Position numbers and translations under genes: made by a program. Below are positions 50,201 through 55,842 of a stretch of 64,000 nt of DNA, one piece after another (positions within the stretch are counted from its first letter, which is position 1; each line of letters starts with the position of its first letter). The notes below the pieces were generated by a model, which was not told the DNA's origin, did not search any database, and saw only the letters and a list, made by a program, of their open reading frames with translations. Location of the stretch: positions 1 to 64,000 of IMG/VR virus record IMGVR_UViG_3300020202_000003, one strand, 5' to 3'. The DNA is from a virus.

Positions 50201-52764
50201 GGGGAGGTCGCGGCTTGGTGCGCGGAGGACTCTACGACAGATTCGGGCGTGGGGGATGAAGTCTTCTGCTTGATGAACGATCGCGGGTCAGGCGCAGTGG
50301 CAGTTTCTCCCTTCCCCTTCGCCCGGCCAGCTTCGATCACAGCATTCCGGTAATCTTGGGCTAACGAGCCGACGTTGTAATCGTGCGGCAGATTCAGAAC
50401 ATGCCGGATCCGGCTCACCGCGTGCTCGACGTCAAACTCGCGATCGCCCTTCGCCGCCTTCTGTAAGCGGCTGGTAAAGTCAAACAGTTCGGCATGGAGG
50501 GGATCGGCAAATTCAATCCGGCGCTGCCCATGCTTCCCGAGGAAGATTGATCGGCTTCGGTCGGGCGTGGCCTTCTTAGGTTCAGATAGCTCCGGCGTCG
50601 GCGCGACTTCGGCGCGACTTGGCGCAACTTCCGGTTTTTCGACTGAAGGTGAGGCGAGTTCAGGAGTGGGCGTGCGCTCGGGCATCCACTCAGAAACAAT
50701 GCTGCGTATCAAAGATTGCCGTGCATGACCTTTCAACCCAGAGTCCAACGCACGTTGGATGTCCTCACCAAAAGCCCGCATGTCATCCACGCTCTTGATC
50801 CCGCCAGCGTCATAGACGAGCTTGGCCGATTGCAGATACGCCGATGGCTTCCCGCCTTCAGTGGTGTCACCTTTTTGCACCTTGTCCCACACGGCTTGGT
50901 AATAGTTGTCAGCCATGGCCTTTCCTGCGCCTCCGAGGAGTTGACCCATTTCCTCGGGCGTATTGGCTAAAGTGGTCGCTTCCGGTGTTGCGGCCAAAGA
51001 AGGCGGTGGCTCAATGGGAACAGGTCTCGTCGGAATCGTCGGCGTCTGCACGATGTTCGGCGTGCGGCCTTCCGGCCCGGTCGGCACCTGTACCGGCGTC
51101 ATCGGGATCGCCTGCGTCTGCGTAATCGTAGGAGCCAACGGGACCGCTTCCGGTGTTGCGGGGATGGGTGGTGCCACAACAGCGGGTTGAGCTGGCGCCG
51201 TTGGCTGTCCCGCAACCGGCATGGACTTCTTCACGAGGAACGGCTGCCGCTGCGTAATGTTCAGGTTGTCGGGAATGCCAGCGACGAGATCCGGCGTCGC
51301 GGGCTGTTGAGGCGGCTGTGAGGGAGCCGGTGGTTCGCCTGCAAACGGCGATTCACTCGCCGGCGCCTCTTTCGCCTGCTGCTGCTTCCGGACCTTCCGA
51401 CCCTGCAGAATGCCGGTGACCAATCCCGTCACCGCGCCAACAACCCCGCCGGCTTCTGCCGAAATGCCCGCGTTCTCAAAGAGGCTGCGATGTTCGTCGT
51501 AGAGCTGTTGCGCAATCGCGTTGCTGCCGACCTGCTGACTCCATTCCTGAATCGCTTCCTGTGCGGCTGTCACGCCGCCTTCCTTCAGGACCTTCATGAT
51601 GCCGCCGCCCGTCGCAGCATTGAACCGCTTGAAGAGCGCGGCGACCGGCAATCCCTCAGTGGCGCCCACGGCACTGCCGAAGAGGAAGGCTTTCCGCTTC
51701 GTGGCGTCGTCAGCTTTGAACTGTGCGGCTTCTTCGTACTGATCGGCGCCTTGCACACCCGCCCCGAGCACGGCGGCCGCGGTACCCGGCGCTTTCACGG
51801 CGGCCCCCGCGACTCCACCAAAGAGAAACCCGGTCATGCTGCCAAAGGCACGCGGGAGCACGTTGAGCACAAAATCTTTCTGTCGCGCCGGATCGGTCGG
51901 AAAGGTTTTCTTGGCGAGCTGTTCAATCGCGTTCCCGAGCTTATAGGTGAAGCGATCTTCGACCGCCTTGGGATCTTTGAGCATGTCCGGCAAGAGCGCA
52001 TCGAGCTCTTTCGACGCAATGGCGACCGACTTCAACGCGCCGGCGGGAATATCGGCCAGGCCTTGGAAATAGTTGTTCTTCGCTTCATGGAAGGCCTGGG
52101 CAAAACTAAGCGGCTTCGGTGGAGCGGCTGGGACCGGTGGCACGGCGGCGTCTGGTGTGAGCCGGCTGGCTGTCACTCGTACCTCTGGGACTTCAAGTAC
52201 CGGCTCATCATCCGGCGCGTCGATCAGATGTCCGCTGCTCTTCAACTGCCGCTCAATGAGGTCCTTTTCTTCCGGCGTCGAGAGGGAGTTGAATTGATCC
52301 GGCGACACAATCTCGCGGTTCTTGGTGTCGATGATTTCGCCGTCTTCCACCTGGAAGCGGGCGCCCGGCACGGTCAACGGCTTCGTTGGCTTCATGACCG
52401 TGGGTCGCGGCGGCACCACGGATTCAGGGGTATAACCAGGCTGGGGGACGTCGGGTTTGACGTCGGGACTGAGGAACGACGGGACACGTCCGATCGTCCG
52501 ATCAAAGAAGCGTTCGACCTTCGGATAGGGATGGAGTTCCGCTTCTTTCGCACGGGCCTGCTTCACCTGATCGGTCAAGGCCAGCCGGTCGGTCTTAAGC
52601 TTCGAAAACTCCTGCCGACCGGATTTCAGAAAGGCGTCGGGATTATCGCCCGGCCACTTCCCGACTTCTCCCTCGGCCATGACTTGCTCGCGCTCTTCCG
52701 TCCGGACTTCATACGGCGCGAGCTTCGAGCGAAAGGCTTCTAAGCGTTCTTCCAGTGTCGCCAT
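41239..52764 (-). CDS. Giant polyvalent protein: pyrophosphatase-like, DNA methyltransferase and helicase domains
   Basis: 3841 residues. Approximate layout: 1-300 helical and Pro-rich; 305-460 two Gly/Ala-rich hydrophobic stretches (GFLFGGVAGAAV, GGVVGAVTGLVTGI); 870-1015 a domain like the polyvalent-protein InPase family (KGHVRIAGLDISIEN, DHIDVF); 1320-1560 N6-type methyltransferase (VLEPSAGLGG near 1391, NPPFS near 1456); 1730-2450 strawberry-notch SF2 helicase (DGPGVGKGRQ near 1820, DEAH near 1945, SAT near 1988, GRSHRTNQ near 2355); the rest is helical with hydrophobic segments near 3500. Family knowledge: phage P1 DarB pairs the same two enzymes, is packaged and protects DNA from restriction. 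Ejection with the genome is inferred. Confidence 0.8.
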   Translation of the reverse strand: MATLEERLEAFRSKLAPYEVRTEEREQVMAEGEVGKWPGDNPDAFLKSGRQEFSKLKTDRLALTDQVKQARAKEAELHPYPKVERFFDRTIGRVPSFLSPDVKPDVPQPGYTPESVVPPRPTVMKPTKPLTVPGARFQVEDGEIIDTKNREIVSPDQFNSLSTPEEKDLIERQLKSSGHLIDAPDDEPVLEVPEVRVTASRLTPDAAVPPVPAAPPKPLSFAQAFHEAKNNYFQGLADIPAGALKSVAIASKELDALLPDMLKDPKAVEDRFTYKLGNAIEQLAKKTFPTDPARQKDFVLNVLPRAFGSMTGFLFGGVAGAAVKAPGTAAAVLGAGVQGADQYEEAAQFKADDATKRKAFLFGSAVGATEGLPVAALFKRFNAATGGGIMKVLKEGGVTAAQEAIQEWSQQVGSNAIAQQLYDEHRSLFENAGISAEAGGVVGAVTGLVTGILQGRKVRKQQQAKEAPASESPFAGEPPAPSQPPQQPATPDLVAGIPDNLNITQRQPFLVKKSMPVAGQPTAPAQPAVVAPPIPATPEAVPLAPTITQTQAIPMTPVQVPTGPEGRTPNIVQTPTIPTRPVPIEPPPSLAATPEATTLANTPEEMGQLLGGAGKAMADNYYQAVWDKVQKGDTTEGGKPSAYLQSAKLVYDAGGIKSVDDMRAFGEDIQRALDSGLKGHARQSLIRSIVSEWMPERTPTPELASPSVEKPEVAPSRAEVAPTPELSEPKKATPDRSRSIFLGKHGQRRIEFADPLHAELFDFTSRLQKAAKGDREFDVEHAVSRIRHVLNLPHDYNVGSLAQDYRNAVIEAGRAKGKGETATAPDPRSFIKQKTSSPTPESVVESSAHQAATSPTNPLPEPTEAQKKAGNYTKGHVRIAGLDISIENPQGSVRTGVDKKGKPWSVEMQSHYGYIRGTKGKDKDHIDVFVKPGTPEDYSGSVYVIDQMDPKTGRFDEHKVILGASSSSEAKQLYSENYADDWKGYDGMRILSLEAFKRWASDPKATQNPIKAYNAPREADPTPDQVTNPLIEKPRSELPIEQNMEMQLRAEKAQADLEIAGKETGRRKILDYDVPGQGGTPEVTSLQSAAPDWYTELTTGPRPLKRQQIETAIQKIIKNHGVDVGAAVERVKEALLRDREFNKTPWGEDADAIARGEWPSWIERPAQKETPPTPDLVLTAPQSGGQAQKSKDTPKASQMSIEIPPETIGSRPIIGREAQPEEAPLFSKAAQEKDAEQTELPATPEAIAATPEPKAPVRETTDGALALAKFVTDQLNKKTAPGVLAFSTADLTKRGDYDFGGTQAQGKYTPKDVHDAMELGINQYMLEYGSSFDPRYKPQPTIADIRRLLDRVPSQQNRRTEEQEEFQQFSTPPDLAYAMNWAANLSPSDVVLEPSAGLGGLAVFAKNAGAYVVMNEFSPRRAELLRSMKIGSVYEENAEQLHNILRQEIQPTVVIMNPPFSSTAGRMQGSRSTANVIPHLEQAFKRLQPGGRLVALIGKWKLWADPKVLEDWLSKMAKSWAYRARVGLSGEGYKKYGTTYDNQIIIFDKIEPDGKAPVIANVSDVLDAVPLLKEVRDARHSPTRVESGRAPHELRSAEPAREEVPAARATGTRSEQPLSDPVGAVGPGPRQAQTPERRVAGDRAGVPGEPVDVGSRKGADVSPRQSGRQAESTPDQAATPQSDVREAGRARGAERTGSAHDGGRDAGLPADEVSQPLAVETVTAEKKSNTDALTDSVYESYTPRKVKIAGAKRHPGKLVESAALSSSDPPDATYKPHLPKSVIDHGKLSDAQLESVVYAGQAHTSTLPNGERRGFFLGDGPGVGKGRQIAAIILDNWQQGRKKTVWISETQNLVNSAVRDWQDLGGKAADIVGLDKFKRDQPIDRPQGILYTTYTTMASGLDVLAGGQLKAKQAKGEKIGVSVKTRLDQVIDWLGKDFDGLIVFDEAHNMQNSLEQESERGESKPAAKALASVTLQQRLPKARIVYASATAATRVDGLAYADRLGLWGEGTPFPTKTDFIQAIEASGLGAMEIVAQNMKGMGSYISRSLDYSDVRCRRVEHKLTPVQREIYDEMAKGWQLVLSNLEKALEETGVMGAGKTGQMKTKNAMAKSAAYGKFWGANQRFFNQILTSMQMPSVIEDMKQQLENGKSLLVQLVNTNEAIMDRQLQSADQSGADLESLDMTPRQNLMQYIEKSFPVAQFEEYTDENKNVRSRIVTDSKGVPVLNAEAVKMRDELLEKLGAMRVPEGPLEIILNTFGPDLVAEVTGRSERVVRLKNDDDGTETVKRQKRSPAAVREDVAAYMEGKKRILVFSDKGGTGESYHADKTKKNQQQRVHYLIQPGWRADKAVQGLGRSHRTNQASAPEWVLSTTDIKGHKRFISTIARRLNQLGALTKGQRQAGSSGLIDAKDNLENGYAVSSVKSFFRDLFRGQVEGMAFKDITSKLGLNNLIDKDGNLLEERIPSVPQFLNRLLSVDLAFQNRLFDHFANRLERAVEYAQAQGTLDVGMETYRADGGITVLDRGVIHEDPTTKAKVELVHLEAKHSVRFTPAESIEKHQDFKRYVRNTNSGKIWAVLYDHTRTKDSGEVVHVTMLQAPNADRYQYVEKADLKRLYTDLEKIEGRKAWEKQIESEPSHTSEKFYMATGSILSVWDRLPKDFAKIRRLQTTDGERLLGRMLREEQAASFKVKLGKGSKTVPKLTPAESFDAVLDDGATLQLANEWKIKRVRLNNEPRIEIEGSDVYRSAEQLKQYGAFAERVQYATRYFIPTDKTLGERVLEKILKFKPIIEVIRRGAEILKEERGSVPVSTKPTYAGEAARYRQQRAQEDLIGFQSADQEIEQRVREAKKGIRPESLYARLKNHTARVWKLVSREFEELPDTAEFSVLRNDLLRLNKYKGIAADKIQRDLADIIKPLSRKQYDQLEWKALLADLQREAEQGHALPFGYTPEKVDTDLARLDELIAQDPKVQEAWTKRQQLWDRLKANYKASMEAIGFDVSKKLTKQDYFRHQVLEHAKQRAVSGTGSKVRTPTGRGFLKSRKGSTYDINANYVQAEFEVMAQMVYDTQLAKVIKNVDRHHNIRKSLEQEAKSLNRQALADLIAENEEAGALIDIQMKEFKKRIGMHMAMLKKALELDKDDELSMEQIAEIADDLESPGNLSARGVLKAISERKAYTKDLLGPKFMTWDRLVPDTHEIWQPREGNVFYMADSIPANLMKALQEGMLEEAGFPIEKLRKVLAQGGAREEYVIPKEAAATLDGLAKPAPSWFVEMNRQLLGHWKQLMLIAPRKVIRYNVRNLTGDADALFVGNPSAFKRLPQAAKELIPVIFKEAQLTGEAKEWAERGGYGTTLQFQELGDLNDLKAFQKTLDQSSKGGVLSIPAKTWNAYWKTARLATDYREAMMRYAAYLDYLKQMQANNGRPKNFGASRPETVMALPDIRDRAFKLSNELLGAYDRVSVAGQTIRNFWIPFYSWMEVNSTRYFRLVKNALDGGNAGALRRGAVVSTVQAAGFMIRLSAFWGMLQAWNYLMFGDDEEELRLANPTVANRPHILFGRDDNGKIQYLSGVGALGDLLSWFGLDAFPGLVGDIMHDRMTIGEAIKNTVKAPVNKIWQGLTPAVKMPLEMAVRESTYPDVFNPRPINDRVDYLGHQVTLGPELGALRGKPGKPLYGVEDLTGLLVQRSDPKGAAYSTWNGIERKYLERMGKDSSAVFWRSPRGEALANWGRAMADKDANAQATWAAEYERLEREKHGKKFSRAKMWHDMEQSLRAKAPLAGVNKAERAAIVAQLDTKERQTLKKAEQYYRDVIMQVLPVERRHRFEHRLEDQGWLTPDHDYTPELAF
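47613..48035 (-). CDS. Nested gene inside the giant gene, 140 aa
   Basis: A second frame of the same strand, starting MLATAQPALSPEELHTNYDP. The sequence AAGGAGGT, a full Shine-Dalgarno, sits five bases before its ATG. The product looks like a normal globular helical protein (NQLAKKYLRLEQQVPDPSSL, YLIQLAQWGLDHG, LTKRQLRKAMSAKQAARVVL). Over the same bases the giant frame encodes low-complexity Arg/Gly/Ala/Pro/Ser linker between methyltransferase and helicase, as expected when the nested frame is the constrained one. No family recognised; a frameshift product joined to the methyltransferase is an alternative. Confidence 0.65.
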   Translation of the reverse strand: MLATAQPALSPEELHTNYDPLNQLAKKYLRLEQQVPDPSSLYLIQLAQWGLDHGKLKLPSDEWRATVQASLENLLTWDPEKALTYLRDNPDDKQSPLLTKRQLRKAMSAKQAARVVLNALDLRMTVDETLDYPPTKYPNR

Positions 52765-52766
52765 GG

Positions 52767-53507
52767 TTAGTAGGGCGTCGTGAGCGCGTCCATAAACCCG
52801 CTCTGAATGAACCGGTCAAACTGCTCGTCGCCATCATCGCCCCCCCACGGATCTTCAGGGAGGGGATCTTTCGGCCCAATCTTCACCCCATACTTCTGGA
52901 GACGAGAACGCAATTCATTCTTGGCGCGTTCGGCCTGCTCAAAGCGTTTGGCCTGTTCCCGCACGAGCGCCAGCGTGCGCGGATCGTCGGGTGGATAGAG
53001 TTCGGGATAGGTCTTCTGCAAGTTCTCCAGGTCCTCCATGGCGCCGACGTGGCGGTTGAGGTCGTTGTAGAGCTTGCTATATTCCCGCGCCTGCTTCCGC
53101 CGCATCCGCCGCGAATCGACGGCTTTGCGATAATTCTGCGCGGCACGCTTGGTCTTCTCGTACATGGCGCGGCGTTCCGGCGTCATCCAGTCCGGTCCCC
53201 CGGCGCGTGGCTTCGTTGGCTGTCCCATCATCTGATCCGGTCGAGCGGCGACCGAATGCACCATCGACGGATCCGGCCCGGACTCCCGGTCCATCGGCAT
53301 CGCCTCCGGCATCGCGCCCGGCATCGGTTCCGCACCTCCACCGCGCATCGCGAGCGCTTCGGCTGGCGACATCCCGCCGCCTGCGGGTGGCCCCTCGCTT
53401 ACTGTCGGGATCGTGAGTCCCGGTTGTGGCGGCATTGCCGATCCGCCATATTCCTCGCCCGGGTTGATCTCGTAGCGTTCCCCACGCAGTAGTTGTAACG
53501 CGCCCAT
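52767..53507 (-). CDS. Virion-region protein with coiled-coil half, 246 aa
   Basis: From the ATG at 53507 (GGAG seven bases upstream): MGALQLLRGERYEIN, then a Pro/Gly/Met-rich disordered part (EPMPGAMPEAMPMDRESGPD), then about 110 residues of charged helix (ERRAMYEKTKRAAQNYRKAV, ALVREQAKRFEQAERAKNEL). Its stop is two bases before the giant gene's ATG. Possibly an internal virion protein accompanying it. Confidence 0.6.
   Translation of the reverse strand: MGALQLLRGERYEINPGEEYGGSAMPPQPGLTIPTVSEGPPAGGGMSPAEALAMRGGGAEPMPGAMPEAMPMDRESGPDPSMVHSVAARPDQMMGQPTKPRAGGPDWMTPERRAMYEKTKRAAQNYRKAVDSRRMRRKQAREYSKLYNDLNRHVGAMEDLENLQKTYPELYPPDDPRTLALVREQAKRFEQAERAKNELRSRLQKYGVKIGPKDPLPEDPWGGDDGDEQFDRFIQSGFMDALTTPY
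53398..53417. promoter_or_regulatory. Possible palindrome copy inside a coding region
   Basis: CTTACTGTCGGGATCGTGAG: both arms fit CTNAC/GTNAG and the core resembles copies 2 and 5, but it lies within the 246-residue gene, so chance is a real possibility. Confidence 0.3.
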
Positions 53508-53522
53508 GGTCACACTCCTTTC

Positions 53523-54071
53523 TTAGAACGGTCGACGAAAGCCACTCCGCATCATCGACATCGGCGGCAGTGGGGTGTTGGGACGAACCACGTTCGGCTG
53601 ACGAACGCCTGGGCTGGCCGGTGGTGCGGCCGGTCTGGCGGCCATGGGTCCGGCTGGTGCCGGTTCCGTCGGTGAGGGAAAACTGCGTCCTCGTCCCGGT
53701 TCCGTCGGACTCCCCATTGTCCGCCCTAAGGCGAGCGTTTCGCCGGGCGTCATTCCGCCACCGCGCGTGGTATAGGTCGGTTCCTGCTTTCCGAAAATGC
53801 GATCCATGAACCCCTGCTTGGGGGCCGGACGGGTCACTTGATACGGCTGCCCGCTGCCATCGGTAGTCACGCTCGCATTCGGGTCGCCTGGCGCGGAGGC
53901 TTCCCCCTCGAGCGGAGATGGGCCACCGTAGAACCCGTCCTTCCAGGCCTGATCGAGCGCCAACCGATCGTAGAAATGCTTGTCCTCCTGCTTCATCCGC
54001 ATGACCGGTAACGCAAACCCGGCGATCTGCTGCACGCCCTGTGCTAACCCTTGTCCGACTCCGTATGCCAT
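53523..54071 (-). CDS. Virion-region protein, disordered, 182 aa
   Basis: A short helical start (MAYGVGQGLAQGVQQIAGFA, then LPVMRMKQEDKHFYDRLALD) is followed by 130 residues rich in Pro, Gly, Thr and Ala. Similar composition to the next gene. Likely an internal or minor virion protein, judged only by position. Good GAGGAGG site. Confidence 0.55.
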   Translation of the reverse strand: MAYGVGQGLAQGVQQIAGFALPVMRMKQEDKHFYDRLALDQAWKDGFYGGPSPLEGEASAPGDPNASVTTDGSGQPYQVTRPAPKQGFMDRIFGKQEPTYTTRGGGMTPGETLALGRTMGSPTEPGRGRSFPSPTEPAPAGPMAARPAAPPASPGVRQPNVVRPNTPLPPMSMMRSGFRRPF

Positions 54072-54085
54072 GATGTCCTCCTCTC

Positions 54086-54114
54086 TTGACGAAACGCCCC
54101 TGTGGGCCTACTGT
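54086..54114 (+). promoter_or_regulatory. Promoter of the plus-strand lipoprotein gene
   Basis: TTGACG (54086-54091), 17-base spacer, TACTGT (54109-54114). Transcription should begin near 54121, right at an in-frame ATG, which would make the message leaderless. Confidence 0.5.
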
Positions 54115-54378
54115 ATGAGTATGTGGCTCATCCTCTCACTGGCTCTCACGTTGACTGGCTGCGCCTCGTATGGCTTCGACGAGGCCTATCGTCAGTACAA
54201 TGTCCGGCCCTGTACCCATAACTGCTGGGATGTCCTCCCACTCTCGGACATGCGCCCTCGCCGCTTTTACGATCCGTCACGTTCATGGCAGATGCTTCGG
54301 ACTCCCTCCGGTGCGCTGTATCATCGCTACGGCAACATGATCGTCGGTCCTTCCGGGGACCTCACCACCGTCTACTAA
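54115..54378 (+). CDS. Moron-type lipoprotein, 87 aa
   Basis: The only plus-strand gene within the tail block. MSMWLILSLALTLTGCASYG is a lipoprotein signal with lipobox L-T-G-C (Cys16; +2 Ala fits outer membrane sorting). The mature part has two cysteines (RPCTHNC) and a repeated aromatic pattern (RRFYDPSRSWQML, ALYHRYGNMIVGPSGDL). A promoter lies directly upstream and no ribosome site is seen. It ends overlapping the opposing gene's stop by four bases. Typical of prophage-expressed genes that alter the host surface or block reinfection; that function is inferred. Confidence 0.65.
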   Translation: MSMWLILSLALTLTGCASYGFDEAYRQYNVRPCTHNCWDVLPLSDMRPRRFYDPSRSWQMLRTPSGALYHRYGNMIVGPSGDLTTVY

Positions 54379-55436
54379 AGTGCCAGCGCCATCGCGGGCG
54401 TCAGTGGCTCCTCGTCCAACACCCAATAGTCGGCATCGACGTCTCGGCCTTTCACGAGCCGATCCAGCTCGCGAATGCTTCCCGTGAGCAAACCTAAATA
54501 CGACACCAGATCCACGGCCTTTCCATTCGACACGGTGCGCGGCATCTTGTCGGCCATGGCGCCGATATGCTTCGTGCCGTCGTGCTTATACTTCCATTTC
54601 TTGACCGGCATCCGTCGCAGCGCGGCCAACAGTTCCGCGTCACTCACCGGCTCAATGTCCGTTTTCGCGTCGGGATCGGACAGGAACGCCATCCCGGCCA
54701 TCCCAGCGAGGCCCAGCCCCGCACTGATATACCCCGCGCGATCCTGGCCGGCCGCCACGTTGCTTTGATATTGCATGCCGCGCGTGTAGTTGTCCTGATC
54801 CCGCGCCGACGACAGGGATTGCTGCGCCGGGATCAACATGCGGGCCTGTGCGGCAAACGGGTTTTCGATCTGGCTCGCTTCGACGGAGCGGCTATTCTGG
54901 CGGTTCAAGGCCAACGCTTCCGCCGTTGTGAGCATGTCGCGCTGCTCGGCTTCCTGCAGCGCAATCCGGTTCCGATCGAACGCCTCTTGCTTTAAGGTGC
55001 CGGCCGTGGAGTGTTTGTGGCCCGGCCCCCCCTTCCGATACAGTTCTTCATCGAGGCGTTGCTGCCCCAATTGAAATTCCCGCTGCAGCGTCTTACTGAC
55101 GGGTAGTTCCCCCTTGAGCGCCTTCTGACTGCGCTCCAACTGCATGCGCTCAATATCGCGCTTCATTTGCGTCAGGCTCGGGTCCACATCCTCATAGGTC
55201 TTCGTGTCCGGGTTGTATCGGAGCCCAGCCCGCTCCAAAAGAATGGGCTCCAACTTTTTGCTTCGGTTGGCGTTCTGAGTCTGCAGATCCAACAGCATAT
55301 TCTGCTTTCTGACCAAGTTCGGATCTGCCGCGGGGACCTCCGGTCCATCCCCACCCTTCAAGACAGGGAACAAGCGCCCGTCGTCGAGCACGACAAATTC
55401 GAGCCCGTTCTGCCACACCCGGTTATGCTGCGCCAT
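54375..55436 (-). CDS. Virion protein with intramolecular chaperone-like (peptidase S74) end
   Basis: 353 residues from the ATG at 55436 (GGAGGG eight bases upstream). Residues 1-240 are helical and polar. From 251: FLSDPDAKTDIEPVSDAELL, then LRRMPVKKWKYKHDGTKHIG, AMADKMP, the pattern of the S74 self-cleaving chaperone domain; Ser253 and Lys258 sit at the spacing of its catalytic pair. Such domains trimerise tailspikes or fibres and then cut themselves off at the serine. Here the preceding part is not fibre-like, so it may be a neck or internal protein. Confidence 0.65.
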   Translation of the reverse strand: MAQHNRVWQNGLEFVVLDDGRLFPVLKGGDGPEVPAADPNLVRKQNMLLDLQTQNANRSKKLEPILLERAGLRYNPDTKTYEDVDPSLTQMKRDIERMQLERSQKALKGELPVSKTLQREFQLGQQRLDEELYRKGGPGHKHSTAGTLKQEAFDRNRIALQEAEQRDMLTTAEALALNRQNSRSVEASQIENPFAAQARMLIPAQQSLSSARDQDNYTRGMQYQSNVAAGQDRAGYISAGLGLAGMAGMAFLSDPDAKTDIEPVSDAELLAALRRMPVKKWKYKHDGTKHIGAMADKMPRTVSNGKAVDLVSYLGLLTGSIRELDRLVKGRDVDADYWVLDEEPLTPAMALAL

Positions 55437-55842
55437 GATGATGCCCTCCATATCGACTCACAAGATCCTTCACGGTCTTCGGCAGGTGCGCGCGGTCGGC
55501 TACTTTGCGGAAATGCCAATGGTCTGCCGTCTCGGCGTACAGTTCCGCGCCGACCATCTCCGTCCATTGCCGCATCGCCCAATTCCCTTTCCGAATCACT
55601 TGTAACCAGCCGACAATGCCCTCGGCTTCCAAGTGATGTTCCAGCCGGTTGATTTCCCCCAGGAGTCGGCGAATCCCGTCCCGATGCCCGTCGAGTGGTG
55701 GCAAGCTATCCAACTGCACCCATACCTGATTCGCCTGGGAAATTCGCTTTTGCACCCCAAACAATGGCCACTCCTCATGATCCTGGAGCCCACAGCGTTC
55801 GAGCCACGCGAGCTTGCGCTGCTGGTACCAACAGGCCCTCAT
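55423..55842 (-). CDS. Hypothetical tail-region protein, 139 aa
   Basis: It starts MRACWYQQRKLAWLERCGLQ at an ATGA overlap with a GGAGGAAG site. Helical, with many Trp and His; it ends in a histidine run (YGGHHHGAA). Position between tail nozzle and the S74-like protein suggests a tail accessory factor. Unrecognised. Confidence 0.6.
   Translation of the reverse strand: MRACWYQQRKLAWLERCGLQDHEEWPLFGVQKRISQANQVWVQLDSLPPLDGHRDGIRRLLGEINRLEHHLEAEGIVGWLQVIRKGNWAMRQWTEMVGAELYAETADHWHFRKVADRAHLPKTVKDLVSRYGGHHHGAA

Noticed and set aside
51490-52743. A 417-codon plus-strand frame opposite the start of the giant gene
   Set aside because: Same antisense effect; no ribosome site, no recognisable domain, and the minus frame is clearly coding.
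41239-52764. The giant frame as an artefact of joined genes
   Set aside because: The frame is unbroken for 3841 codons with good domain order and a start two bases after the previous stop. Only the linker at 47613-48035 is doubtful and is reported separately.
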